In this document: piece by piece, positions 46,441 to 59,423 of the stretch | How positions within the stretch are numbered: position 1 is the stretch's first letter | Layout of the letters: every line of letters starts with the position of its first letter | Source: Gymnorhina tibicen | Taxonomy: Eukaryota > Chordata > Aves > Passeriformes > Artamidae | NCBI GenBank assembly: GCA_013399875.1 | Contig: VXAZ01004021.1 | Span: 555,267 to 619,266, forward strand | Length of the DNA: 64,000 bases | Reading direction: 5' to 3' | The notes under the pieces: model-generated | Told to the model about the DNA's origin: nothing | The model's database searches: none | Seen by the model: the letters and a program-made list of their open reading frames with translations, nothing else | Made by a program: the position numbers and the translations under genes

Positions 46441-49400
46441 CCTCCCGCCAGGGAGTTCTGTGGAGCAAGAAGAGGGCTGGAGAGCTGCAGCCCTGCACTA
46501 ACACACCATGGAGGATCTCACAGCAACCTGATGGTTTTCACCTCACTTGAGCTCTTTCCCTCTAATCCCCCTGTGTGATCCAAGAAGAACTGTGAGCGGG
46601 AAAGAAATAAACACACAAACAGTGACTTATTCTCCCCAAATCCAAAGCAGTTCCTGGCGGGAAGGGAGGAGAACAGAACCCAAGCTGACATTCCAGGCTC
46701 GGCAAGCAGGAGCACTCCAGCACATACTGCTGGCTTTGTGATGTGCCACAAAGGCAGCCTGTTCCAGCTCCCCCATTACACATTGTCCCACACAGCCTCT
46801 CGTCCCAGTTTCAATGGCTGCATTAAATGGAAAAATCCTCTGGGTGATGGCACAGAGCTGGATTCTCCGAGTTCCATTGCCCCAGCATGGCTGGATCACA
46901 GCACAGATCCCAGGGAGGTCTCCAAACCTCCCCTTGCTCCAAGCTAATCCAGGGGGTTTCCCCTACGTGGAGTCTCTCGTCACAAGAGATTTACTTGGGC
47001 AGAGCAAAATTCCACCACACAACTCAGCATTTTACAGGCCTTTTCCACACTGACTGTATTATTCAGGCAATGTACTAAAAAAAGGTAAAATATAAATAAA
47101 TAGATGCAGTGTTCCAGTGCTGTCCAGAAAGAGCTGACCCCTCATTCAGGGAGATTGATGTCTGCTGCACTTACACCCTCTAAGGCCAAAAATACCGCTG
47201 GAACCACCAGGAGAAACAGCCAATTATGCTGTTTTTCTCCCAAGCAGATTAAAAATTACTCTCAATTTACTATCTCACTAAACTACAGCTGAAATTATTA
47301 CAGTAGGCTGGCTGTGGGCTGGCAGGCTGGCTGTGTGCAACTTCACATATGCAGGAGTAAGAAGAAAAATGAGAAAGAACCATAAATATAAATTTATGTA
47401 TGTATATATATATATATATGAAGGCAAGGAAATACTAAAAAACTTCCATCCTTCACCAACAAGCAGGGGCTGGGACACCCTGAGGAGTGATAGACTCAAA
47501 ATCAACCTATAGTTTCTGGATGTATTTCTCTCCCTCTCTCCTCCTCCTCGTGCCACAGGTGTCCCCTGTCCAGGGGCACTCCCCAGCTGGGTTCAGGAGT
47601 GGCTGAGGCATAGGTGACACATCTTGGCAGGCCAGGTGAGGCTTTGGGGAGCTGGTGTTTTATTGACAAACCTGTGCAATGAACTGAGTGTGCTGCACAA
47701 ACTGGCTGCTTTGGGAGAGAACTGCTACAAGGACTCATCCTTTGGCTTCTCTGTGCAGAACAGAAGCCACCAGTGGAGCACAGACAGGCCCTGGGAGCTC
47801 TCTGGGTTTAAAGGCAGGAAGGAAGCACTGGGGAAGGCAGCAGAGAGGAAAAAAGAAAAGCACAGTGGTGGAAATAGCAGTGGAGGCGTGGAAGATAAAC
47901 CTCCACACTGGGAAAAACCGCTCTGGATGGGCCACTGAGCTGTGATTCAGTGCTGAGGAAAACATCCAAGTGCTCCTTAGCTGAACAGAGGCCCAGGTTT
48001 CCCAGGCTGCCCACAGGGCAGGGCTTTAATCACCCCTGTGGGAGCCCTGACTCACCTTAGGGCAGCACAAAAGCCACAGATCTGAGTCAGGGCAGATAGA
48101 CAAAACCACAGACTTGTCACAGCCCCAGGCATGTCAGCCTGCAGCCCTGGTGTTAACACTTTCATCACATCATATTCCAGTTCTACTTTTCGGAAGCCAC
48201 TAATAAAATAAATATCATTTATGCAAAGCAGAGGGGAGCCCTTGCAGAACCAGAACCTGTTTGATGACACCGATTTATATTTATCTAAATAAGACCAATT
48301 CTCTATTTTTATATCATTTCTTAACCAGCAGAGAGGGGGAGAATGTTTAACATCCAGAATGTTTCTTGTCCTCATTTAGAAGATGCAGCAGACACCAGCA
48401 GCCATTTAGTTTCACAAAACTGCTGCAGGATACAAAGATACATCCCATATCCTGGCTGACAGCTTTAGCACAAAGCCACACAACTCTGCCAGGGCTCCTT
48501 GTTAACAATGTATTGTTCTAGTGACTCAGTGCACTGGAATGCTATCAGGTTTATTCATAGCTTTTCTGATGGAGTTTTTAGATTAGACACATAAACCTCT
48601 GCTTTTTTTAAAAAAAAATAAAAGGCTGTGGCTTATTATTACAAGGAGCATCAAAATTCCTAGTTTCTTTTCTATGGCTAAACATACAGAGAGCTGCAGC
48701 AAAAGGACAGGACCTCAGAAACCCAAAGGTTCTTTCAATCTTCTAGTAAGAACATTCAAGAGGAGAAAAATGACCAAAAAGTGGAATATAGCAAATATAG
48801 TGAAGATAGTCAAAAACATGAAGCATCTCTGTAAGGACCATTGAATCAATTAGAACATTTTAGCCTGGAAAAGAGGCCTCTGACAGGGGACACCGTAGGG
48901 ATTCACAGAATTTTACCAGTGTGGAACTGGCAAACATGCAAATGACAATTTCCCAAACAGGAGCTTATTGCAGTAAACGAGCTGGCAGCAGGTGCAGTTA
49001 CCAAAGGAAGTGGTTCATCACACGGAGTTAAAGTTTGAAATGCCAGGAGGGAGGCTGAAAGCACACAGAGGTTCAACCAAGAGCTGAATAAGCTGATGGG
49101 AGATGAAGGATATTCCTGCTGGTCACAGCTGGAGACAGGACAGACCTGGCCTCCCACAGCTCAGGTGTTTGTTTGCCACGTTCTGAGTTTGTAAGAAGCG
49201 GACAAGTCTACAGCATCTCCTGAGGGGAACAGCAGCAAGGAGCAGGAATTCTACCCCCTCACTTCCCACACCTGCTCGGGAGGAATGCAGCAGGTACAGG
49301 CAGCACAAATCCTCCCTGCCATACCACAGTGCTCTCCCCCCAGCCCTTCTTCACTGCCCCTGTGAGCAAAGAGCACGCAAGCCCGTGTGGAGCACAGGAA

Positions 49401-51466
49401 GCATCAGACCCGCGCTCGTGTTCACGTGGATGGTGCCACATCCTTGCAGGAAAGGACCTGCTACAAAACTCCTGCAGAACTTGGCTTTGCTGCCAAGCCA
49501 GGAAGCCTCAGGAGGTGTTTGAAGATGAGTGTCCTGAAAATATTTTTAGATTCCAAGCCCAACCCAGTTATTTAGATATTTAGTGTCATGGAGAGAGTCT
49601 TGCATAAGAATGACTTGTTAAGGACTCCCTTGAAACAGGTTATTTTCCCATTCTGCTCCATGGCAATCACAGACTGTTTCCAGCATCTTCTCTATTGCAG
49701 TTCCCTGCCAAGAACAGCCCTTCCCTCAGCTATCTCCTACTGACTTAAATTCAGACTTCTTGCTTTAATCACAGTCTTCCACCCTAAAAAGGATTCCAAA
49801 CCTGAAATCCTTGTCTCCTACATTCATTCCTCCAGCCACCAGGCCCACTAGCCCAGAAGAGCTTCTGAAGGTCAATGCTGAACCTGCTGCACACCACAGC
49901 AGTGTAATAAATGTTGCACAGGCCAAATGATGTCCTGGGGGAAGCCTGTGCAGCCCGTGGCCTTGCGCAGACAGCACAGCTGTCAGCCTGAGACTTCCTA
50001 CATATCCTTAAGATATGCAAAGAGAGGAGAATTCAATGGTATTGACTTATTCCAGCTCCTGAAGTCAGCAGATCTGGCTCAGAGCACACACTGGGATTAG
50101 AGCTGTCGATGAGGGCCTTGGCACGATGGCACCGCTGGTCAATAACGGCATCGTTTGTCCTTCACGTGCCCTCGCTGCTACCCCCCCTTTTGTTAGTCAC
50201 TGTTGAATTTTTCACAGGAGCCCTGTTCCAGCTGAGGGGAGTCCCTGCTGTGTTTGGCAGGGCACAAAAGCGGGGCAGAAAGATTTCCTGGACCCAGAAG
50301 TACAACAAGAAATGCTGTAATACACAGGAACAGGCACCTGAGCCCAGGACATCCTGCATGTACTGGCTGGATATGGGAGAAATGAGGAAGTCACAAGTTA
50401 AGTTTGCCTCTATTCCCTTCTTTCCCAGAAGGGCAGGAATTCTCTGCCCTGCTCCCTGGATAGATCCACACCAACCTGATGACACAACCCAATCTCTAAA
50501 CGTAGGATTTCATCCTTGACTTTTGTTAACGAACACTTTCAGTTTCAAGATTCATCATCCCACGTTATCCTTAGGGAATCACCTGCTAGGGCTGTCACAA
50601 CAAACTCAATTGCTGCAGCTCCCACACTCACCTGCATTTCACACCCAGTACTGGAGCATCCTCCTGCCTTTCAGACACCTGTATCAGGCAATTCCCAATT
50701 TCAGTCTGGCTGCACTACATGGACCAAGACATTCCAATTAATCAGTATTTACTAGCTCGAGTATTTACTCCCTCACAGTAGCGAGTTCTAAGATGTTTGC
50801 AGACACCTCATAAAGCACAGGCTCGTTATTACAGCCCATTAACACGCATGCAAGATATTTTAATGTGTAAAAATTCCCCATGAAATAAGGATTTTCTCCT
50901 CCACTTTCAGGGCAAACCTGCCATCCTCACCATGAACTGGACAACGCTTTCCAGTGCTTTTTTCCTGCTCTTTTCCGCCCACCAGTCAAGCCAAGCCTCA
51001 TTTGGCTGATTTCACAGCACTCCTTTATGAGCAACCCTGGCATGTGCCATGGCAGCTCCCTCATCCACCCTCCTCACTCAGTTCCAACACCTCCAACAAG
51101 GCTGAAATAGCACTGGGGAGCATTTCCACTCCTGACCCTGCAGCCTCCTCTGCTCTGCAGCACAGGAAGCCTCAGGTGACACCTTTAGTGTTGATTCCCC
51201 CCAGCCCTGAGCAGGCACCAGATGTAACTGCAGCAGTTCTCTGCTCTGCCACTACCGGCAGTGGGATGAGGACACAATTTATCACTTCAGATAAAAAGGA
51301 TCTGGAGCACACTTCTCCCAAAGCAAGAATTAAGCCAAGGAAGCTTGTACTTGGAGGAAAACACTGTCCAAGCATGCAGACTTAATGCTGTGCCCCAGTG
51401 GAGGCAATTTGAGGCCGACATCGGGCACTACAGAAAGTTTTATTCCTGAAATATGAAGATACTCAC
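46441..51466. other. CR1-free unannotated stretch
   Basis: No dispersed repeat is seen. (TA)8 at 47403-47418. The plus-strand segment around 47559-47635 has an excellent acceptor (TCTCCTCCTCCTCGTGCCACAG) and a GGCCAG/GTGAGG donor, but all three frames are closed. Minus-strand 48058-48083 is a 26-bp segment between a good acceptor and CTAAG/GTGAGT. Neither is enough to call. Confidence 0.4.
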
Positions 51467-51541
51467 TGTACACGGTGATCAGCTGGCAAACTGCAATCTG
51501 TCCCTCTTCTGCAGCCAGCTCTCTACTCATCTGTCTGGAGC
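51467..51541 (-). CDS. Candidate internal coding exon, gene unknown
   Basis: Best exon-like segment in the window. On the minus strand the acceptor is a long pyrimidine tract, CTCTTTTTCCTCTCTAACAG, and the donor is GTACA/GTGAGTAT. The 75 bp between are open in one frame (two bases, 24 codons, one base), reading SRQMSRELAAEEGQIAVCQ then LITVY. Seventy-five bases keep the reading frame if the exon is skipped. I do not recognise the protein, and no partner exon with compatible phase was found nearby: a possible segment at 51652-51684 has a stop in the required frame. It could still be a chance pairing of good splice sites. Confidence 0.35.
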
Positions 51542-51579
51542 CTGTTAGAGAGGAAAAAGAGCTGTAAATATAAAGTGAC

Positions 51580-51608
51580 CAAAAAAATTTTTAAAAAAAT
51601 TTAAAAAT
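51580..51608. repeat. A/T homopolymer blocks
   Basis: Alternating runs of A and T (AAAAAAATTTTTAAAAAAAT and onward) just upstream, in minus-strand terms, of the exon candidate at 51467-51541. Confidence 0.85.
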
Positions 51609-51951
51609 TAGGAAGTGGGCCGGGTAATCAATGCAAAACAGACACGCTCACCTCCCCAGCCCTGAAGTCAAGAACTCAAAGCACCTGCAAAACTCTCAGC
51701 AAGGTCTCTCAAGCAAATGCTGTGATGCTTGAAAACAGCTACAGCACCAATTGCCTCTGGAGGCTCTCGAGGTCAGACCTGATCCAGCCCAGGAGAAAAG
51801 CAAGGTATTTATACATGAGAGCAGCAGCAACAGCTTCCCAAAGCCAGTTACTCCAGAGACAGTGAATCACAGCTCTTTGTGACACGTCCTGATCCCCAAA
51901 GTGCCATTACACATGCGGGGGAACAAATGTTTATGCAGACACAGTGCTGAA

Positions 51952-52059
51952 GGGTTACACAGGCTCTGATCTGGAGTGCACCGAAGAAGTTCCCTTTAAT
52001 ACATTTGTTGTTTTAACACTTCATCCCCTTAATGAGGCGCCACTGAAGTTTTGCTTAAA
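51952..52059. repeat. 108-bp direct duplication, copy 1
   Basis: Runs from GGGTTACACAGGCTCTGATC to CTGAAGTTTTGCTTAAA and is identical by eye to 52084-52191. It ends immediately before the single N at 52060. This fits unmerged overlapping contig ends better than a true tandem repeat. Confidence 0.95.
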
Positions 52060-52083
52060 NGGTGCTGACACGGTGTGTAACAC
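52060..52083. other. Assembly gap (one N) and junction sequence
   Basis: One N followed by GGTGCTGACACGGTGTGTAACAC. The junction sequence loosely resembles the bases just left of copy 1 (GCAGACACAGTGCTGAA), as if it were a lower-quality reading of the same locus. Confidence 0.9.
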
Positions 52084-52191
52084 GGGTTACACAGGCTCTG
52101 ATCTGGAGTGCACCGAAGAAGTTCCCTTTAATACATTTGTTGTTTTAACACTTCATCCCCTTAATGAGGCGCCACTGAAGTTTTGCTTAAA
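52084..52191. repeat. 108-bp direct duplication, copy 2
   Basis: Second copy of the 51952-52059 sequence, 132 bp downstream, continuing into unique sequence (CCCATTTTGATTAAGG). The apparent 85-codon open frame 51944-52201 exists only because of the duplication and the N. Confidence 0.95.
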
Positions 52192-55100
52192 CCCATTTTG
52201 ATTAAGGAAAAGATTATCCATAGAATTGCCAGCCATACATGTTAGTATACATCACACACAGACCAACTGTGCTTCAGGGAGACATTAAATCCCCGTTCAA
52301 TTAATAGAGACACCTCTTAAAATGAGCATTAAATAATTCCCCACAATGTAGCAAGACAACTGGCTACTCCAGTAAATTGGAATAGAAATAACTTCCATCT
52401 CTCCACCAACAAAATCCCAATCAAAACTTGCCCTTAAAACAAGAGGTCAGTACGGAGGGATGGGGGGCAGGAATGTTACTACCTCAGTGCTATTGTATGC
52501 TTATATTAAAAGCTCCTCATCAAAAAATTAAATGAAATGGATGCCTTTCATGTTTATCAATAACAGAGCTAATGGTTTTTATGTAAATGCCATTACTTTC
52601 AGCCAGATCTGCAAGAGACTGGAGCCACACAGCCCCATCTCCCCTTGCAAGAGACTCCCTTCAGGCAGCCAATCTAAATGCAAATTACAATCAAACGGCA
52701 AACCCAAGAGTTTTCTGGATGATACTGAACACGTAAAACCAGGGACAAAGCAGAGATATTTAAGAACAACCCTCCTCTTCTGGAAAGACCTCCTGATCTC
52801 ACACTGCTTTTCCTATCCTGAACATATATAAAAATTTAAGTATAATTTGGCTCTCATGCACGGGCATATTCTTTACCAGCTTCTTCCCTTCTATTGCCTT
52901 CAGTGTTAAAAAAAAAGGAGGGGAATGTTCTCCTGTAGAGAGAAGCACCTCTCGGAGATGTTTCCCCCACAAAGGGAGCATTCCATCGGCAAGGATATTA
53001 AATCACAGAGATAATAAAGCCCCAGGTGGATTTGCCAAGAACAAACTGCACTTCCACATTTTCAGGAGGAAATTTCTTCTTGGAATGGAGTTGTTTTGCA
53101 AATCAAGGAAGAAGGTGTTACTACAGGATGGTTATTAAGAGGCAGAGATACAAAAGTGTTGTCAGCACAAGGAGCACCAGGTTCCTGTAGCATAAAAGCT
53201 TTTTGAAGAACACTGAAATCCGACCCCTACCTGGAGCACAGATCCAGCCAGGACTTTGTCAGCACTGATTAAAACAAGGTTCTAATGGCAAACCTGCAAA
53301 GAACTAATATTAGCAACCATGCTGCTTAGCAAGGAGAATGCACAGAGGAGAAGCTAAGATTAAAACAAAGGGCAAAAAGCTGACAACCCAGCTATGGCAG
53401 AGTCTGCACGTGAGTCTCCGGGGGGACTTGCTCCAACTACCACAGGCAGCTCCACACCAAACTTCCATTCCCAAGACGAGCACAAGTCCTTGGAGGGATG
53501 CTGCTAATTAACAACGGGGCCGTGTACACGCTCGTTACACGGGTGAGGAGCTGAGCACGTGGTGTGTGCTACAGGAATACTCATAGAGCAGAACCTCGCT
53601 AATTAACATTAATAACTGAGAGACCACCTCGGCAAACGGCTGGATTTTGGGAATTAGCCAGCAAGAAACCATGCAAAGTGGGAAACCAGAGGGACAACAC
53701 AGCCCAGCAGGCGTCTGGTTCGCTTCTTTGGGTATCTATAATTAAATAATTTATCATTGTGCTCCTGTGTCTGCGAGTGAATGTGCAGCCTGTAAACAAA
53801 GCACCTCCTGTTATGCAAGGCCTTGCTAAATCTGAAAGTTTGACTGCCTGTGGAAAGAGGTCATCAAATTAAAAACCACAGCCCTGACTACCTTCTCTCA
53901 GAAGAATAGGGGCCAGCATTCACAGCATTTTCACATGGGCCAGCATTTCAGAAAACTCATCAACTTCTTCATCTGTTCTGTCTCACAGATCTATTGCTCT
54001 ATACACAAAAGCTCTGGCTTTCAGTCCTGGATCACAGCTTGGAGTTGCTAAGGCTCCCTTCTCCTCCTTCTCTTCCTCCACAAACCCGGTGAGGCAAGTC
54101 TCGGGTCCTCTCCAGCAAAAGAAGACTGGAACCCCAGCTTGGGGCTTGTCACCACACCAACCATGCGGGATCAACTCATGAGCAATGAGAAAAGGATGAG
54201 GCCTTTCCAAAACCAGTACATCTCCTTTTTTTCCCCACCCTGGACCCTCTGTGCGAGGCCCGGCGCTGTCACTGCCGGAACCGCTCAGGATTTCACGCCC
54301 AGCCACAGCCATGTATGAGCGGACCCTGATTTCACAGCCGCACTCGGACTTCAGCTGTCAAACCACAGCCACAGGACCTTCTCTGCACAGCGTGAGCAGC
54401 AACGCGCCTGCAAAGCTGAGCTGTTCCTGCAGCAAAGCCATTTCCTCCCAAAATGGCCAAAATCGGAGACAGCCACACATCCCCAGCCTCCACCCCCAAT
54501 GCTGCTGCTCACGGCCTCGACCACTGGCTTCGCCAACAAGTTGGATGCCAGCAAACTGAAGATTTTTCCTTTGGGTAGCAAAAAACTTCCAACCATCACT
54601 TGAATTTTGCAATTTTGCAAAGGGAAGGAACAAAACTGAAAATATTTCCCTTCCTAACAGCTTCTGTTCTTTGCTGTACAATTCACAACTATACTAAACT
54701 TACTCAGCACCATAATTCTTATTTTTCTTTTCTGTCATCACACACAGCCCATGACTCCACTTGCTGCAGCCCAGAGTTTTCCCTTTCCAAAGGTTCAGGT
54801 TTATGCACAGCAAAACGGTCTCTTAAACAGTCTTTTCTTATTTCCTTTTGTCAGAGGCTTCATGCTATGATGAATGTGTAGAAATGCAAAGCAGAAGTAC
54901 ATACAAAAAGAAGCCAGTGTGTGAGGTGGTTTTTGTCTCATAAAAAAGGAGAGCCAGGAATGACTTACGCCTCATTAAAGAGCTCCAGTCTGCATTTTTA
55001 TTAGATATATTTAGACACCAACGGCTTTAAAAAAGAATAAATTAAAAGCAGTTATATTCTTAACATATGGCCCTGGATCATTCACATGGGTATAAACAAA

Positions 55101-55358
55101 AGTGGGCACAGCAGATTCTCCAAACAGAGGCATGGAAATCATTTTAATGGTGCACATGACCTATAAAATTTCAAGCAACTCCAAACCACACAATGGTGTG
55201 ACAGAATTCAGCTACTGCAGGGCTGTGTCTCGTCCCCAGTCTTCACATCACCACATATCCCTGTGCCCATTGCAGCTGCTCCAGCAGACACTAAGAGGGA
55301 GCAGAGTAGTTCCTGCTAATGAACACGCTCTGCAGAGTGTGTTCAAATCACGCAGCAT
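52192..55358. other. CR1-free unannotated stretch
   Basis: Repeat-poor, moderately AT-rich to 53000. A 34-bp minus segment at 53231-53264 (acceptor CCTTGTTTTAATCAG, donor CTCCAG/GTAGGG) is too short to call. Frames at 53983-54681 overlap on both strands and show no domain. Confidence 0.4.
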
Positions 55359-55395
55359 TCATTTTTTGGTAGAGAAACTGAGGCGTGGAAGAGGC
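55359..55395 (-). repeat. Possible MIR-like fragment
   Basis: CATTTTTTGGTAGAGAAACT then GAGGCGTGGAAGAGG parallels the antisense MIR segment CATTTTACAGATGAGGAAACTGAGGCACAGAGAGG. Only about 35 bp match. Confidence 0.3.
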
Positions 55396-56782
55396 ATTTT
55401 CTGCTTTAAACTCATTTCCCATCACAAATAAAACCCAGACAATATCCCAGCCATCAGCTTCTTTACTACCAAGCGTCTTTGGCAACATCGCTGCAGCTCA
55501 GTGGCATCCCCTCCTCACACCGTGGTCTCTATCCTGACAAAACGCACAGCTCCAAGAGAACTTATTTCCAAATCAAGAGCCGCTGTAGCTAATTCTGGCC
55601 TGCACAAAGCACTAATTACTAATGTAAATGATATCTCCCCAGCTTGATGGCAATGATGGCCAGTCATACAGGCAGAGACTGGCACTGAACAAAACAACGA
55701 GGCACACCCAGAGCAAGCATGTCTTGCAACCACTAAACACACATTTCTGTGCTCTACATGGGCAGCAACTGCTGTCCAGAATATTTTAACAGCAGAAACT
55801 ATACTAGGAAAAAAAAACACCACCACAACATAAAAAATGTGAGTACGTTCCTCCTCTTAGTCGGAGCCAGAACATAAGAAACAACCAATATAATTATTTC
55901 CACACCAGAAGGAAAATAAACCCAAGAACACACATAAGGAAAGAGACAAGCCTCCAAAGCAGATCTGCAAAATAGTTCAGGGCTTCTGTGCTGGGCTATA
56001 ACTCCACAGCAGAAATCAGGAAGAGTAAAAACTACGGGTAAGCCAACTTGGGGGTGAAGAACACCTCAGAGCCCACAGCCCCCCTCCTCTGCCCCCTTCC
56101 CCACACAGCCTGCAGAGCGGGTGCCCTAAATCCTCCACATCCTTCAGCACGTGACCACGTTTCATTTTGCCTGAAGTGACCATTTCTGGTGTGGCCTCTG
56201 GTACAAGCAGAAACAAAAACATTTTCTTGCCTTTTTTTGCATCAAGCACAAAGAGCATCAACACCACCAGTGACTGCTGGTCCCACCTGTCCCGAGGTGC
56301 TCATCCACAAGAAGTACAATATCCCAAAAGGATGCATCCCGAGTGTCCGGCCCAGGTTCCCCAGCTGGGATAGCACTGGATAACCCAAAATCCTGGAAGG
56401 CTGGAAGCAAACAGGAACAGGAGCAGAGCCTCTCTGCTCCCTCCAGATAGCAGAAGCACGGCTGGGACACACTCGCTCTTCACGGATAAGTAAAAGCACT
56501 TTAAGGAGAACTTTTTTTCCCTCCCTTCACTTTGTTTTAAATGGCTGAAGAATTTCCTCTGTGAATGCTCCCAATTGTGGCTCACGCTGAGTTATTTTTA
56601 AAAGCACAGAACCAGATTTTGAAGGCCCTGAATGAGGAAATGCAAAGCTTTTATTAAGCAATAATAGCCCAGACAATGGTCACGATTTCCCAAGGGTCTG
56701 AACACGGCAGCTGACAATGAGCTTTATTCCTCCACAAAACCCCCTTCACGGGCTTGGAGGGTTTGCTTTGTATAATCCAGGC
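55396..56782. other. CR1-free unannotated stretch
   Basis: No repeat, RNA gene or convincing exon is recognised. Confidence 0.4.
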
Positions 56783-57031
56783 TCAAGTTAGGGAGTTAAA
56801 ACAGAAACCTCTGTGGTCGTTTTCAGTGTGATTTCCTCCACCAGTGCACGTCTGATCAGAGATACAAAAATCACTGGGAAAAGGCACTGTGCACTGTCTC
56901 ATTCCCTCCTTTGCTACCAGCACATCATCCTGTCCACCTGGACCTTTCCCTTGTGGATGGATCCCAGCTGACAAACTGGCCAATATTCCCAGGGTCAGGA
57001 GAGTGAAACAAAGCCTTTCAGCTTTCTTCAT
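56783..57031 (-). other. Small open frame with a signal-peptide-like start
   Basis: An 82-codon frame starts at 57031 with MKKAER followed by a hydrophobic core (LCFTLLTLGILASLSAG), the layout of a secretory signal peptide. A hydrophilic part with four further cysteines follows and ends FCFNSLT and a stop. The initiation context is poor (T at -3), no family is recognised, and among the many chance frames here a few would look like this. A splice-like site just upstream (GTTCAG/GTATCA) would conflict with this start. Confidence 0.15.
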
Positions 57032-59423
57032 TGATACCTGAACCACTTCAAATTGCCTCTCACTAAAATGGCCAGAGATACTCCTCAAACCTCAGACCCG
57101 CTACCACGGGGTATAATCAGATCCAGTGGCCACATCAGCTCTTCTTTCTTCCAAGCAGGAGGAAGTTGCAGCTATGAGGAGCTTGTACAGTCTCCAAACC
57201 CACCCAGCAGCCAAGGTCTGGCCTTGCAAAAGTCCAATTTCACTCAGTAATGTTGGCCACAAGTGATTCCCAGCACACCTAAACCAGCTGGACTGGCTCT
57301 CTCTGCAGCCAGCATGAGCAGCAGGCACTGCGGGAGCACAGAAAATCAGATTGGTTCAAGATGTCTACTTAGGACAAGATGAACTGTGCTACAAAAAGAG
57401 GTGTTTTTCTCTGCTGGTTACAAAGTAGACCTCGAGAAAGGAGGAAAAAAAAATTAAACAACCTGGTAAACAACCAGATCTGTAGAAAAAAGTCCCAACC
57501 TAAATGTCTCCCACACGAATGCTGTCCTCACCTTCAACAGAAAAGCAGCTAACACCATAAATTCAGGAGTTCTTCCAACCAAAACAAGTGTATTTCTATC
57601 CTCCCACCATTTCTCCTGTTCCCTGTCCCACTGAAAGCAGTGTGGCTGCACAGCAAACAGAGATTACAACTAAACCTCACAAACAAGAATCGAGCTTAGA
57701 TTCAATCCGAGCACTTCCCAAAGCGCTCTGCCACACAGCCAGGAGAGAGAGACCACAGGAGCTCTTTCTTCCAGTTTACCACAGCCTCCAGGGGTTACAA
57801 AAACACTTCCTGATCTTCTGCGTATCTGTCAGTCAGTCCATAACCAAGAGAGCTCACGTGTCCAAAAGGAGAAAATACTTAACCCCCTTCAGAAACACCT
57901 GCAATGCTCCTGCTGCTGGTGCAGCTCCACCACAGCTGCACACCTCAGTCACCAGAGGTGCGATCTCTGTGCCTGCTGCATCTCCTCCCCCTTCCTGCTC
58001 AGAATGCTACAGACACTAGAAAATGCTTTTAAGTTTGTCTACAACTTCCTGGAGGAAAGGAAAAGGTGTTTTGAGGATTAATGAAAAATATGCTTCATCC
58101 CCTTGCTTTTTGCAGCCTGGCTATAATCGGCCATAAGGCAACAGCCTCTATCATCCTTTGTCCTTTTTATTGTAAACTTCAAGGCCTCTTGACCCAATGT
58201 AATCCCTGAACTCAGCTTAAATGCTACTGAAAAATAATTAATCGTCTGCCTGTGTGTAAAACAGCTGTCCATGTCTGTGTCCAGACAAGTGTGCAGGAAT
58301 TCAGGATATGTTCAGAAAATGGATGCACTCAAAAAAATTGAGGATGCCAAAGGTGCCCAGATATTGCCATTCAGAGAATTCACAGAAGCACTTTTTGTGC
58401 AGCAACATCTGTAAATCAAAGCACATCATTTTCCACCCTCATAATCAAGAGATTTGCTAGATTATCTAGAGCTCTGTCTGATCATGACAGACAACGCTGT
58501 TGAACCTCATGCAGCTGCCTGAAACACACACTCGGGCAAAGAGCTTGCTCGTGACACCGAACAATGAACGCAGCCCCTTCAGTGCTCACTTCCAATTAGG
58601 AAAACTCTCGGTGTGATGAGGAAAGAGCCCCTCACAGCCAGAGGAGTGGCCACAGGTGACAAATGTGCAGGCCAGCAGCCACAGCTTGGCAGAGGAGCTG
58701 CAGACAGAGTGAGGATCAGGCAGGCTGCAGTCAGTGAGAAGCCAGAGAGGCTGGAATATCGTGGGGAGGACAGCCAGCAGAACTTTAAAAGGCAGCTTTG
58801 CCAGCGAGCACAGCTTCAATTAACAAGCTGTATTTGCAAGGCCAGACTCTGAAATGCCCCTCAGTATCCAATCATCTAACCCATGCTTAAAGACATTCCA
58901 TTTTAGCAGGGAATTGGGTATCAGATGGCTGAACTAATCCCAGCCAGATGCTAAAACTACCAGCAAATAGGTCAGTAATGTACCCCACATCATCCAGGGC
59001 CCTGCAGCGGGGAAGTCACGCACCACCACTCCTGCACCTGCTGAAAGGGTTTGAGAGGTTCCTCGCAGCCCTGAATCCATTTGCTAAATGATATTTCATT
59101 TTGTGGTTCGGGAAAAGGGAAGTCACAGCCCACCTCGTTGCCGGGAAGCCTTTTCATTGCTACCTTTCCAGATGATGTTATGCAACAAGTAATTCACTCC
59201 TACACAGGTAGGAGCAAAAATGCCCTTGGGCATTACTGCCAATTCCAGATAACTACAACCAGAATAGAAATCAGATCGTGGAGATTTTATTATACAACTC
59301 TGCAAATTACTTAAATCAAGCGAAAAGGGACAAGGTTAAATTAAGGCTCCTTTCTTGCTCTGCCCTCCATGTCTGCCTGTGAGAGTACACACGACAAAAT
59401 TAAACACAGCTGTTCACTTTCAG
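57032..59423. other. CR1-free unannotated stretch
   Basis: No repeat or RNA gene. The plus frame 57588-58019 (143 codons) has no recognisable domain or splice logic and is judged chance. Confidence 0.4.

Noticed and set aside
47559..47635. Plus-strand segment with an excellent acceptor and GGCCAG/GTGAGG donor
   Set aside because: All three frames contain stops, so it is not coding; a non-coding exon cannot be supported from sequence alone.
48058..48083. 26-bp minus-strand micro-exon with good acceptor and GTGAGT donor
   Set aside because: Too short for the open frame to carry information; similar pairs also occur at 2329-2360, 14707-14751, 20769-20804, 35407-35450 and 53231-53264.
51944..52201. 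85-codon frame containing a duplicated peptide and an unknown residue
   Set aside because: It exists only because of the N-flanked duplication; not a repeat protein.
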